DNA of 64,000 nt from Streptococcus infantarius subsp. infantarius ATCC BAA-102 (GTDB lineage: Bacteria; Bacillota; Bacilli; Lactobacillales; Streptococcaceae), in NCBI RefSeq assembly GCF_000154985.1, contig NZ_DS572687.1:24084-88083 (forward strand). Reading direction: 5' to 3'. The position numbers and the translations under genes were made by a program. Below the pieces are notes generated by a model that had not been told where the DNA came from, did not search any database, and saw nothing but the letters and a program-made list of their open reading frames with translations. This document shows, one piece after another, positions 20,284-28,244 of the stretch. Numbering within the stretch: the first letter of the stretch is position 1; each line of letters opens with the position of its first letter.

Positions 20284-20771
20284 TGGCCAGCAAGGAGATA
20301 TCCCAGTATCTGCTCCAAAGTCTCGATATGGGACTTGGAGCTCTCATGCAGGGGGAAACAAGTTATACAAACAGTTTTGATATTAAAATTATGTCTAATG
20401 GCTTTCTGTTTATTCCTCGCTTACCAGCAGGCTATATCATTGATGATGACCTTTATCAGAAAATTTTTCTAATCGCTAATGCTGCTCTTTATCCACGTTA
20501 TACCCTATTAAAGCAAAATTCAGCCTATTTTATGGCGCTTGATACAGATGATATTCACGTTCAGCGTGGTCTCTTCTTTCCGTGGAAAAAAGGAGTTTCC
20601 GAACGTCTTATCATCTCAGATTTAGAGGAATTTTCAAAAAAGCAAGAAAAAGATATCCTTCCAATTATGAAAAATCTCACTCTAAAATTTAACAAATTGA
20701 CATCTCTAGCTATTGCTGGCAATAGTGGCTCTGGGAAATTATATGCGCTTACTTCTTTTCTGAGTTTATAG
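20283..20771 (+). pseudogene. FtsK/SpoIIIE-like element ATPase, truncated after Walker A
   Basis: The frame begins with AAGGAG and ATG overlapping the previous stop. It gives 162 residues starting MASKEISQYLLQSLDMGLGA and reaches the Walker A loop AGNSGSGK before ending. Proteins of this type, which act as coupling or DNA-translocating ATPases in integrative elements, normally continue for several hundred residues. From about 20757 the sequence matches the orfA end of the IS3-family element found elsewhere in this window, so the 3' part was lost by an IS-associated deletion. The last codons (FLSL) are already IS sequence. Start, N-terminus and junction are seen directly; the family is inferred from the Walker A context. 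Confidence 0.7.
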
Positions 20772-20857
20772 ATGCCTAGTTTATCTTCATAAGTTAATTT
20801 CATACAAAAAGCACCCCAATCGTTAGATTTTGTGTCTAACTTTTGGGGTACGGTTCA
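20757..20857 (-). mobile_element. Relic of IS3-family element (orfA end only)
   Basis: Roughly 100 bp matching the right end of the IS copy at 26784-28224. It encodes the first codons of orfA on the minus strand (MKLTYEDKLGIYKLRK) and ends in the terminal segment TCTAACTTTTGGGGT. The IS body is missing: the left side joins straight into the FtsK-like gene. Confidence 0.8.
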
Positions 20858-20996
20858 ATTTTCAAGCGTTTTTTCTTTTTGCCAAATAAGATATATTGCA
20901 CGGTATTTCAATTCAAACTCTATCTTTTTCTTAATTGATTTCTGTTCATACTGAGCCAAGTCAACTTAATCATGATTAAATAATAGTAATTATATC

Positions 20997-21266
20997 TTAT
21001 CTAATACTTTTCCTGTAATTAATATACTCGGTTAATGTCATAATTGACAAATTTCCAGATTTATCTTCAACAATATACAAATCATTTAGACCTTCATTGC
21101 TATTGTTATCGAGAATACATTTTGCTTCGATAATTTTTTCTATGGACTCTTGTAGTCCATAGTTAGGAATATCGCATGGCACTTCTAGATATATTGTTCC
21201 TTTATCGGTATTAGATTTAATGGTCAGTTTAACAGGTTTTTCATTTTGTTTAGCATCAAGTATCAC
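20997..21266 (-). CDS. Hypothetical protein
   Basis: An 89-residue protein with a GTG start (21266) reading MILDAKQNEKPVKLTIKSN. It overlaps the 3' end of the upstream broken frame by 11 nt, which suggests the two were a coupled pair. It looks like a small soluble alpha/beta protein with many charged residues and no recognisable motif. No Shine-Dalgarno of its own is clear. I do not recognise it; pairs of small coupled genes can be toxin-antitoxin or immunity modules, but nothing here shows that. Confidence 0.45.
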   Translation of the reverse strand: MILDAKQNEKPVKLTIKSNTDKGTIYLEVPCDIPNYGLQESIEKIIEAKCILDNNSNEGLNDLYIVEDKSGNLSIMTLTEYINYRKSIR

Positions 21267-21516
21267 TACGTTCTTTTTTTATTTTAGAAATAATCTTAAT
21301 AATATCTTTCAAAATATCTACACATAGAGCTATTTTAAGTTCATTTAAAAAGTCATTATTAACCAATATCTCAATAAAAGAATAAAACGAAGCTTGAATC
21401 TGATCATCCCTAAGGAAAGCAACTTCAATATCATTACTTTTTAATCGTTCTTAAATTTCTAACTGTTCGTCAACTGTAAAAAGATCTGGAGCTTTAATTA
21501 GTATTCCCTTTGTCAT
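21256..21516 (-). pseudogene. Hypothetical small protein with internal stop
   Basis: From ATG at 21516 the frame reads MTKGILIKAPDLFTVDEQLEI, then TAA at 21451-21453 (codon 22), and continues in the same frame ERLKSNDIEVAFLRDDQIQ to a stop at 21256-21258. A CAA to TAA change would explain it. The full product would have been 86 residues. It overlaps the next gene's GTG by 11 nt. Function unknown. Confidence 0.6.
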
Positions 21517-21575
21517 AAATACCCTTCCTTAGATTAATTAAATAGAACTAATGTCTAATTATCAATATTAATACT

Positions 21576-22457
21576 CTATTCTTTCATGCCTGAAAACACT
21601 TCGATATGGTTCCCTAGTATTTTTATATCTACTGGAAGATTATCCGACTTATCTCCATCAACATCTGACTCTAACTTAACCTCTGAAGAAATCCTAATAT
21701 TACGCGCTTTGATATATTCGATATTATCGTTACCTACTAGATCCCCTTTTAACAAATCTGGGATAGTCGATAGTTTAGAAATGATAGTTGCATCTTTTAA
21801 AATCAAGATATTTCCATATCCATCTGTATTTTCATCAAATAGTTTTTTGTCTGCATAGTAATTAGATAGAAGAACTAAGACCTGACTAGCTTCACCTTCA
21901 TAATTGCCATTTTCGCTTTCAATACGAACATTAAATACATCGTCTTCCACAACGGACTTCATCGTATTGATTGCATATGCAAAGATACCGTACTTTGTTT
22001 TATCTTCAATATTAACGTTATGAATAGCTTCTGGTAAAGATCCAACACTAAAAATATAGCCAAAATAATTTTGATTAGCTTTTCCAATATCAATGGTTTT
22101 AGTAAAATTGAAATCAAGTTCTTCTATCGCTTGATCAATACTTTGGTTGATCTCTAAAAGCTTTGTGATTAGATTACCAGTTCCACCAGGAATAATACCA
22201 AGTTTTGGAATGTGATTTTTTTCAGCAATCCCTGAAATAACCTCATTTACAGTACCGTCCCCACCAAAAACAATTACTGCATCATATTTTTCTTGAGAGG
22301 CCCTTTCAGCAAATTGAGTTGCATCTTTGGCTTTTTGCGTAATCTTAGTTTCAACATAATCAAAATACTTTTTAGCCTTATTCTCCAGGCTCTCTTTATA
22401 ATCTAATGCTGTTTCTCCTCCAGAAGTTGGATTAATAATTATCATTACTTTTTTCAT
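21576..22457 (-). CDS. Diacylglycerol/lipid kinase family protein (YegS/BmrU type)
   Basis: A 293-residue ATP-dependent lipid kinase-like protein. It begins with INPTSGG and contains the nucleotide-binding motif VFGGDGTVNEVISG and the IPGGTGN loop, the hallmarks of the DagK-type catalytic domain; the C-terminal part is the beta-rich YegS-like domain. AGGAG lies upstream of the ATG. Members phosphorylate diacylglycerol or related lipids; which substrate is used here is not known. It follows a DUF389 membrane protein by 76 nt on the same strand, and both sit beside an envelope-stress operon, suggesting a membrane-lipid role. Confidence 0.85.
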   Translation of the reverse strand: MKKVMIIINPTSGGETALDYKESLENKAKKYFDYVETKITQKAKDATQFAERASQEKYDAVIVFGGDGTVNEVISGIAEKNHIPKLGIIPGGTGNLITKLLEINQSIDQAIEELDFNFTKTIDIGKANQNYFGYIFSVGSLPEAIHNVNIEDKTKYGIFAYAINTMKSVVEDDVFNVRIESENGNYEGEASQVLVLLSNYYADKKLFDENTDGYGNILILKDATIISKLSTIPDLLKGDLVGNDNIEYIKARNIRISSEVKLESDVDGDKSDNLPVDIKILGNHIEVFSGMKE

Positions 22458-22533
22458 TGATATTTTCTCCTATGGACTACTAGTGACAATACTTTTCAAC
22501 GATTTCTTATGCTTATCAAATTAATATCTCACA

Positions 22534-23586
22534 TTACTTGTTGTTATTTGAGGATTCTTTATACTTATCCTTTTCTATTTGTTGAAGATCATCATCATTT
22601 TTATATTGAATGATGTAGTCGACTAATTCTTTTTCAGTTAATCTATCATTTGTTAATTGTGAAACCTGAATCGAGATATTTTTCAAACCATATTCATTTT
22701 GTTTGTTAATGATACTTTGTAACTCAGATTCTGAAAGATACTTACCTGAAATGGTTAGCTTTAGTGTATTGTTTTCTTTACTATATTTCTTTTTCAAAAT
22801 AGTATGGTTTTCAAATTGATCAGATAGATAATTATTGATAGACTCATTGATTAGTGTATCTCTAACTAAGGTAGTTGCAGAAGCCAAACTTGGAATAATA
22901 AGAACAAGCGAGACTAAAATTAATATTTTTCGCATTTTAGAGGCTTCACGATTATGTTTAAAATAAGGATTTTTAACCATCATCACATTAGTGCCGATAT
23001 ATGTAGCAATCATAATAAAACTGCAGTTAATGGAGAACAAATATGACGCCCCTATCATATACTCAAGATTTCCTGTGGCAATAGAATACCCCACGGTACA
23101 AACGGGTGGCATAAGAGCAGTTGCAATGGCGACACCAGGAACAATGTTATTAGCTTCTTTCTTTCGTGCTCCAATAATGCCGGCTAATCCACCGACGAAT
23201 GCGATTACAACGTCCCAAATTGTGGGCGAAGTTCTAGCAATAATTTCCGTACTTGCGTAAGAAATGGGCGAAAGTAAAAAATAAAGTGTAGAGGCTAAAA
23301 GGCTTACTGCAACTTGAATAAAAAGAACTTTAAACGATTTTTTGAGAAGTTCTGTATCTAATATTGCTAACGCAAAACCTACTCCAAGGATAGGTGTCAT
23401 CAATGGAGAAATCAACATTGCCCCTATGATTGTTGGAATAGAATTCATATTCAAACCAATAGATGCAATCAACATCGCACACAATAAAGTGGTTAAGTCA
23501 CTTTTTGATAATTCTAAATCCTCATAGATTTTTTCCCTAAATTCAATTAAAGAATGAAGTTTATCATCCTTCAAAATTTTTTCCAT
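22534..23586 (-). CDS. DUF389 (TIGR00341) integral membrane protein
   Basis: A 350-residue protein with about six membrane segments between residues 30 and 235, including the family-typical LLCAMLIASIGLNMNSIPTI, GAMLISPLMTPILGVG and GLAGIIGARKKE loops. The C-terminal ~110 residues are soluble and charged. The family is widespread but uncharacterised. AGGGAG precedes the ATG. It lies upstream of a lipid kinase and next to Asp23/Gls24-type stress genes, and may belong to the same envelope-stress response, which is inference from location. Confidence 0.8.
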   Translation of the reverse strand: MEKILKDDKLHSLIEFREKIYEDLELSKSDLTTLLCAMLIASIGLNMNSIPTIIGAMLISPLMTPILGVGFALAILDTELLKKSFKVLFIQVAVSLLASTLYFLLSPISYASTEIIARTSPTIWDVVIAFVGGLAGIIGARKKEANNIVPGVAIATALMPPVCTVGYSIATGNLEYMIGASYLFSINCSFIMIATYIGTNVMMVKNPYFKHNREASKMRKILILVSLVLIIPSLASATTLVRDTLINESINNYLSDQFENHTILKKKYSKENNTLKLTISGKYLSESELQSIINKQNEYGLKNISIQVSQLTNDRLTEKELVDYIIQYKNDDDLQQIEKDKYKESSNNNK

Positions 23587-23628
23587 AACAGTACTCCCTC
23601 TTTGTTAGTATAGTCACTTTTTAAGAAG

Positions 23629-24119
23629 TTAATCGGTATCATTTGATCTCTTTTGTAAGGAAAGGATTTCCTGAAGAAATAACTTTTTAGCTTCATCCTC
23701 TGATGATGTTTCTAAATCGTCAATCATTATTTTTGCAACTTCTTTACGAGAGCTTGTTCCATATTCTTCTTTCAATTCATAATCAATTCTCTCCTCAAAA
23801 TTGGTATAAGGATAATGACCAAGTAGTGCATTGATACGTTGATCAAATTCATAATTAATCCACCACTTCTCAAACAATTCTTTGAAAGCTTGCAAATCTG
23901 GTTCAGAATCCCATAGGGGTAATGCATCCATAAAACCAATTTTATATCCATTAACTTATGAGCATAAACCAACGCCTCATCCTTATTAATTTTGGCCAAT
24001 TCCTAACGCATTTCAAGCAAATCTTTGTCTGCAAAGAGTCGTTCAAAACCCTCAAGCTGTTTACTAAATTCGTCTAATTTAGTGTAATCCTGACGATTCA
24101 ATGTTTCTCTAATATCCAT
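23629..24119 (-). pseudogene. Unknown ~160-aa protein gene with nonsense and frameshift lesions
   Basis: A start at 24119 gives MDIRETLNRQDYTKLDEFSK up to a TAG at 24003-24005. The same frame resumes directly (ELAKINKDEALVYAHKLMDI) and then shifts at an A4 tract (23940-23943); one extra A would connect it to the last frame, MDALPLWDSEPDLQAF to the stop at 23629. Two independent lesions make inactivation credible rather than a single base-calling error. The product is charged, helical and without membrane segments. I do not recognise the family. It lies directly upstream of the DUF389 gene. Confidence 0.6.
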
Positions 24120-24531
24120 AATTATCTGCTTTTTGAATTTTAAACTCCTACTGAAAATAACACAGTATCCTGTGTATGATTTAGGCTTTTCATTGGATGA
24201 TACTTCATAAAGAAAAAGTATGTAATTGTTTATATATTTCAATTATACATTTTATTTCCACTTTCGTCACTCTCGCTTCTTAGGGAGTTTTTTTAACGTT
24301 TTAATTAACTAAAAATCTTATGGATATACCAACATAATCAAATGTTTTATTGATGAATCATTTAATTATCAGAATGGTCTGATAATAATAACTATATATT
24401 TAGAGTATTTACAAAACTGTTCAAAAAACTACAAGAATCATAACATAAAATACTTATAAATCTATGCAATCATTTGCAAAAGCGATTGATGCTTTTTATT
24501 CTATTTTTTTTTGTAAACGAAAACATTTTAA

Positions 24532-24569
24532 TTGACTTATCATTTTGGTTGACTTATACTGTTGTCAAC
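24532..24569 (+). promoter_or_regulatory. Promoter of envelope-stress operon with overlapping operator-like dyad
   Basis: -35 TTGACT (24532-24537), 17-bp spacer, -10 TATACT (24555-24560). A dyad GTTGAC-N10-GTCAAC (24548-24553 and 24564-24569) brackets the -10, a position suited to a repressor. Confidence 0.7.
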
Positions 24570-24582
24570 AGGTATATCTAAC

Positions 24583-24609
24583 ATTAATCTTATGATTGTT
24601 AAGATTAAT
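24583..24609 (+). repeat. Perfect 10-bp inverted repeat in leader
   Basis: ATTAATCTTA / TAAGATTAAT with a 7-nt loop, about 23 bp downstream of the -10, so it would form a hairpin near the 5' end of the transcript. Confidence 0.7.
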
Positions 24610-24639
24610 ATAAAAATGTTTTAGCTAAAATATAACTCT

Positions 24640-24669
24640 TTAGATTATTTGATTTTCCAAATAATCTAA
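24640..24669 (+). repeat. Perfect 12-bp inverted repeat in leader
   Basis: TTAGATTATTTG / CAAATAATCTAA around a 6-nt loop, ending 16 nt before the ribosome binding site of the first gene. No T-run follows, so it is not a standard terminator. Confidence 0.7.
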
Positions 24670-24699
24670 CTTTCCACAATTTAGAAAGGGGAAGACATT

Positions 24700-24939
24700 A
24701 TGCTTTGGGCTATTATCGTAGGAGGACTTATCGGTCTTATTGCAGGTGGAATCACTAAAAAGGGAGATTCCATGGGAATAATCGCTAATATTATTGCAGG
24801 TTTAGTCGGTTCATCTGTTGGACAATCACTTTTCGGTGCATGGGGACCTAGTCTAGCTGGAATGGCATTAATTCCATCAATCTTAGGAGCGGTTATTGTT
24901 GTTTCAGTAGTATCATTTTTCCTAGGGAGAAAAGATTGA
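24700..24939 (+). CDS. GlsB/YeaQ/YmgE family stress-response membrane protein
   Basis: A 79-residue very hydrophobic protein with three glycine-rich membrane segments: MLWAIIVGGLIGLIAG, IIANIIAGLVGSSVG and SILGAVIVVSVVSFFLG. This fits the small transglycosylase-associated or GlsB family, often found with Asp23/Gls24 proteins in Gram-positives. AAAGGGG precedes the ATG. It is the first gene of a five-gene plus-strand set (GlsB, AmaP, DUF2273, Asp23, CsbD). Its exact function is unknown. Confidence 0.85.
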   Translation: MLWAIIVGGLIGLIAGGITKKGDSMGIIANIIAGLVGSSVGQSLFGAWGPSLAGMALIPSILGAVIVVSVVSFFLGRKD

Positions 24940-25001
24940 ACTTGAACCTTTCTTGACAGGAATAGATTAAAATTCAAATTCTATTGATGAAAGGATTCAA
25001 T

Positions 25002-25568
25002 ATGTCAAAAAACAAAAAAATATTTTACCTTATTTTATGTATTATAATCTTGACAATTTTGATTCCTATTTTACTAGATTATCTTAAATTCAGTGGCTTA
25101 GGACTTCATTTAGTTGGTTGGAATAAAAATTCCTTTTTAGAATTTTATCTTTCAAGATATATTTTCTGGGGTGCTCTAGTACTTTCAGCTGTAGTGTTGT
25201 TTCTAATGCTTGTTACACTCTTTTATCCTAAACAATATTTAGAGATTCAGTTACCTGATGTCGATGGGAACCTAAAATTAAAAAATTCAGCTATTGAAGG
25301 ATTTGTACGTTGTGTGGTTGCTAATCACAATTTTATAAAGGATCCTACTATTAAGGTAGACTGTCGTAAGAATAAATGTTTAGTTCACGTAGAAGGACAA
25401 ATGCTTCCATCAGACAACATTATTAAACGAACTCAAATAATTAAAGATGAGATAGCTGATGGATTGAAACAGTTTTTTGGAATGAATCATCGTGTAAAAC
25501 TGTATATTTCTGTAAAAGAATACAAGCCTAAACCACCACGTAAAAAAACTGTTAGTCGTGTAAAGTAA
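25002..25568 (+). CDS. amaP: Alkaline-shock response membrane anchor protein AmaP
   Basis: AmaP-type protein with two membrane helices near the N-terminus (about residues 7-25 and 52-72) and a cytosolic part with LPDVDGNLKLKNSAIEGFV, the segment shared with Asp23 domains, and a basic tail. In staphylococci AmaP tethers Asp23 to the membrane. The start is set at 25002 (MSKNKK) because AAAGGA lies just upstream; the longer frame begins with TTG and has no binding site. It is followed by DUF2273 and Asp23 genes, the conserved order for this module. Confidence 0.85.
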   Translation: MSKNKKIFYLILCIIILTILIPILLDYLKFSGLGLHLVGWNKNSFLEFYLSRYIFWGALVLSAVVLFLMLVTLFYPKQYLEIQLPDVDGNLKLKNSAIEGFVRCVVANHNFIKDPTIKVDCRKNKCLVHVEGQMLPSDNIIKRTQIIKDEIADGLKQFFGMNHRVKLYISVKEYKPKPPRKKTVSRVK

Positions 25569-25580
25569 GGAAGTAAAAAA

Positions 25581-25751
25581 ATGGAATGGTTTAAAAAATA
25601 CCAATATCTATTTCTTTCCGGATTGGCGGGTGCTATCTTAGCGTGCTTCATCCTATCCTATGGTTTTTTTAAGACTTTATTTGTCTTGATTTGCGCCACT
25701 CTAGGAGTTGGAATTGGATATTATATTCAACAAAAACAATTATTTAAATAG
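25581..25751 (+). CDS. DUF2273 small membrane protein
   Basis: A 56-residue protein, MEWFKKYQYLFLSGLAGAI onward, with two membrane segments joined by a short loop around FFKTLF. It lies 12 nt after amaP and 14 nt before the Asp23 gene. Small proteins of this type are consistently encoded between AmaP and Asp23. AAGGAAG precedes the ATG. Confidence 0.8.
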   Translation: MEWFKKYQYLFLSGLAGAILACFILSYGFFKTLFVLICATLGVGIGYYIQQKQLFK

Positions 25752-25765
25752 TAAAGGTGATTTAT

Positions 25766-26335
25766 ATGTCAAATGTAGAACAAAAAGTAAAAGAAGTAAA
25801 AGAAGTAAAAGGCGAATTGACCTATGAAGATAAAGTCATTCAAAAAATTATTGGTCTTTCTTTAGAAAATGTTCCAGGTTTACTGGATATTGATGGCGGC
25901 TTTTTCTCAAAACTAACTGGAAAACTTATCAATACTGATAACGTTGCAAGCGGAGTCAATGTGGAAGTCGGTAAAAAGCAAGTTGCTGTTGATTTGAACG
26001 TAATTGTCGAATATCAAAAGAATATTCCTGAATTATACAAGAAAATCAAAGAGATTGTTGTTTCAGAAATTTCTAATATGACTAATTTGGAAGTAGTTGA
26101 AGTTAATGTAGATGTTGTTGATATCAAGACTAAAGAGCAACATGAAGCAGACTCAGTAAGCCTGCAAGATCGAGCAACTGGAGTTGTTGAATCAACAAGT
26201 AAATTTACTTCCGATAAGTTTGAAAGCGCAAAAGAGGGATTGAGTGATGGCTTCTCAGCTGCAAAGGAAAAAGTTAGTGAAGGTGTTGGAACTGTCTCTG
26301 AAGCGACAGCTAAAGCAGAACCAAGAGTTCACTAA
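25766..26335 (+). CDS. Asp23/Gls24 family envelope stress protein
   Basis: A 189-residue soluble protein. Residues 15-125 form the Asp23 domain (LTYEDKVIQKIIGLSLENVPG, split here at its core, through VEVNVDVVDIKT). The C-terminal 60 residues are a charged, Ala/Ser/Glu/Lys-rich extension that may be flexible. Asp23/Gls24 proteins accumulate under cell-wall, alkaline or bile stress and are held at the membrane by AmaP. The start is set at 25766 (MSNVEQK) with AAAGGTGA just upstream; the upstream GTG overlaps that binding site. Confidence 0.88.
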   Translation: MSNVEQKVKEVKEVKGELTYEDKVIQKIIGLSLENVPGLLDIDGGFFSKLTGKLINTDNVASGVNVEVGKKQVAVDLNVIVEYQKNIPELYKKIKEIVVSEISNMTNLEVVEVNVDVVDIKTKEQHEADSVSLQDRATGVVESTSKFTSDKFESAKEGLSDGFSAAKEKVSEGVGTVSEATAKAEPRVH

Positions 26336-26407
26336 ATTCTTTTATGCCTAAAAAAGTTTAAAAACGTTCATTTTCAATAATCTAATTTCCCAATGGAGGA
26401 TAACACT

Positions 26408-26611
26408 ATGTCAGTAGAAGAAAAATTTAATCAAGCTAAAGGTACTATTAAAGAAGGTATCGGAAAAGTAACTGATGATAAAAAAACTGAAAAAGAAGGA
26501 GCTGCTGAAAAAGTAGTTTCAAAAGTTAAAGAAGTTGCCGAAGATACCAAAGAGGCTGTTGAAGGGGGTATTGAAGGCGTTAAAAATATGGTTAAAAAAG
26601 ACGATAAATAA
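26408..26611 (+). CDS. CsbD family stress protein
   Basis: A 67-residue very hydrophilic protein ([20 protein letters not shown]) with the CsbD-type repeated K/E/A/T pattern. GGAGG lies 9 nt upstream of ATG 26408; the ATG at 26393 overlaps that site and is therefore rejected. It is the last of the envelope-stress set and may be read through from the upstream genes. Confidence 0.85.
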   Translation: MSVEEKFNQAKGTIKEGIGKVTDDKKTEKEGAAEKVVSKVKEVAEDTKEAVEGGIEGVKNMVKKDDK

Positions 26612-26813
26612 TTCTAAAATCGATTGATTTTTCACTTAAAACATGGAAATTACTCTACAAGAAATTTAAGGTTGTTTTACTCCTAACTACTCACTTTTAA
26701 AACAACACCAAAAACTATGACAAATCCCTAACATTACATTATTACTCAGGTGAAAAATCAGCTTTCTTTAGTTTAATTTGATATGTACTGACCCCCAAAA
26801 GTTGGACACTTAA

Positions 26814-27722
26814 TTATGATAAGGATTTAGTTCTGTATTGCACAGGACTGAGTCCTTTTAATTTTGCCTTGATACGTTTATTATTTTAATAAAAAATATA
26901 ATCTGTAATGGCTTGTTCCAGCTTGTCAAGCGACTTAAGAGTCTTTTCATAACCGTAAAACATCTCAGATTTTAAGATGCCAAAGAAAGACTCTATTATC
27001 CCATTATCTGGGCTATTCTCTTTCCTAGACATAGACGGACGGATTCCCTTGGATGCCAAAAAATCATGATAAGACTCATGTTGATATTGCCACCATTGAT
27101 CGCTGTGAAGAATAGTCCATCTGTAAGAGTCAGCTGGAAAGGCTTTTTTAAGCATGGTTTGGACCTGTTTTAAATCAGGTGAGCGTGATAAGGTAAAGTC
27201 AATAATCTCACTATTGTAGTCATCAAGAATAGGAGATAAGTAGAGCTTCTCCTTAATGTTTGGTAGAGCGAATTCAGTGAAATCTGTATAACATTTCTCA
27301 TAAGGCTTAGTCTCTTCAAACTGAAGTTGAATTAGTTTATCAGCTCTTTCCCCAATCTCTCCCTTGTAAGACGAGTATTTACGCTTACAACGAGTACGAG
27401 TAGCGAGTCCCATGACTGTCATTAACCGTTGAACCTTCTTATGATTGATAACAAATCCACGATTTCTTAGTTCTAAATGAATACGACGGTAACCATAGTT
27501 ACCCTTATAGTCAACGTAAATGGTTTGAATCATCTCTTTGACTTTCTCATCTTTATTAGCTCTATTAAACCGTTTCAACTGATAATAGTTGGTAGAGCGA
27601 GCTAGCTTAGCGGTTTTCAGTAAGAGGTCTAATCGAAATCCTCCTGAGACCAGTTCTCTAACTGTCTCCGCCTTTTGCGCTGTAAGGCCTCGTCCCTCAA
27701 GCATAATTCTCTCAACTTTTTT
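26814..27722 (-). pseudogene. IS3-family transposase OrfB, nonsense-truncated
   Basis: DDE integrase of the IS3 type: the HTH_21-like segment (MIQTIYVDYKGNYGYRR), first Asp in CYTDFTEFALP, second Asp in HSDQWWQYQ and Glu in NGIIESFFG. The frame stops at TAA 26886-26888 after DYIFY, where the other copy reads TAC and continues YNNKRIK; about 20 residues are cut off. The second-Asp motif also differs from the usual HSDQGWQYQ. The encoded product is probably inactive. Confidence 0.8.
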
Positions 27723-28166
27723 AGATAAGCATTCTCCGTTCTAAAACGTTCATTCTCTTCAAAAACACGTTCTAGTTCAGTTATCTCTTCCCATTTTTCT
27801 TGGGTTTACGTCCCATCTTACTTGGTCTCCCTCTTGTTTTCTCAACAATAGTATACCTGTTTTTCTTGTATTGTGCTATCCAATTTGTGAGTATAGACAC
27901 TGGTGGGGAAGAGCATAATCAAGCGATACAGTGAGCTGAGATTGGCCTTCAATAAGAACTTTATTAATGATTTCCTGCTCTAAGTCTGGAGAATAATAGT
28001 TATTTTTACCTTTTCTAACCACTTCAACGCCATGTCTCTCCATAAGCCGTACCATGTATTTAAGATTGGAGAGACACACACCGTACTTTCGACTAATATA
28101 AGACTAGAAAAGGCTGTCCTGTCTTAACTGATATATTTCGAGTTTATCTTCATAACTTAATTTCAT
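27629..28166 (-). pseudogene. IS3-family OrfA, multiply disrupted
   Basis: Starts MKLSYEDKLEIYQLRQDS and hits TAG at 28104-28106 (codon 21). The same frame resumes (SYISRKYGVCLSNLKYM), is shifted by extra bases near 27885-27900 after LDYALP, and is disrupted again after MGRKPKK near 27790. OrfA normally supplies the DNA-binding helix-turn-helix and leucine zipper. Confidence 0.8.
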
Positions 28167-28244
28167 ACAAAAACACCCCAATTGTTAGATTTTTTTCTGT
28201 CTAACTTTTGGGGTGCAGGTCACAATGCGATACCTTTTATTTTA

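Larger units (their letters stand above)
24120..24699. other. Gene-free regulatory region upstream of envelope-stress operon
   Basis: 580 bp without a supported gene. It holds, in order, a 9-bp dyad ATTATCAGA-N4-TCTGATAAT (24365-24386), a strong promoter (24532-24560) with an overlapping dyad, and two perfect hairpins (24583-24609 and 24640-24669) before the glsB-like start. Confidence 0.7.
26784..28224 (-). mobile_element. IS3-family (IS150-group-like) insertion sequence, decayed copy
   Basis: About 1.44 kb bounded by imperfect terminal repeats: the left end TGTACTGACCCCCAAAAG and the right end, whose complement is TGTGACCTGCACCCCAAAAG. Two overlapping minus-strand frames (orfA and orfB) with an A6G slippery site (27716-27722) match the IS3 layout. 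Both frames carry lesions, while the copy at 62951-64000 is intact in the shared part. No clear target duplication is seen. Confidence 0.85.

Noticed and set aside
20561-20803. 80-aa minus-strand frame MKLTYEDKLGIY onward
   Set aside because: Only its first codons are real IS orfA; the rest is the FtsK-like gene read backwards, so it is a chimeric frame and not a gene.
16300-24300. Direct repeats of the rpmG 3' end (attL/attR)
   Set aside because: I looked for a second copy of the last ~20 bp of rpmG to the right and saw none; the element's far boundary is therefore not claimed.
24681-24977. 98-aa minus-strand frame opposite the GlsB-like gene
   Set aside because: It is the mirror of a clear gene with a good ribosome binding site, is Pro/Ile-rich as expected for an antisense shadow, and has no binding site of its own.
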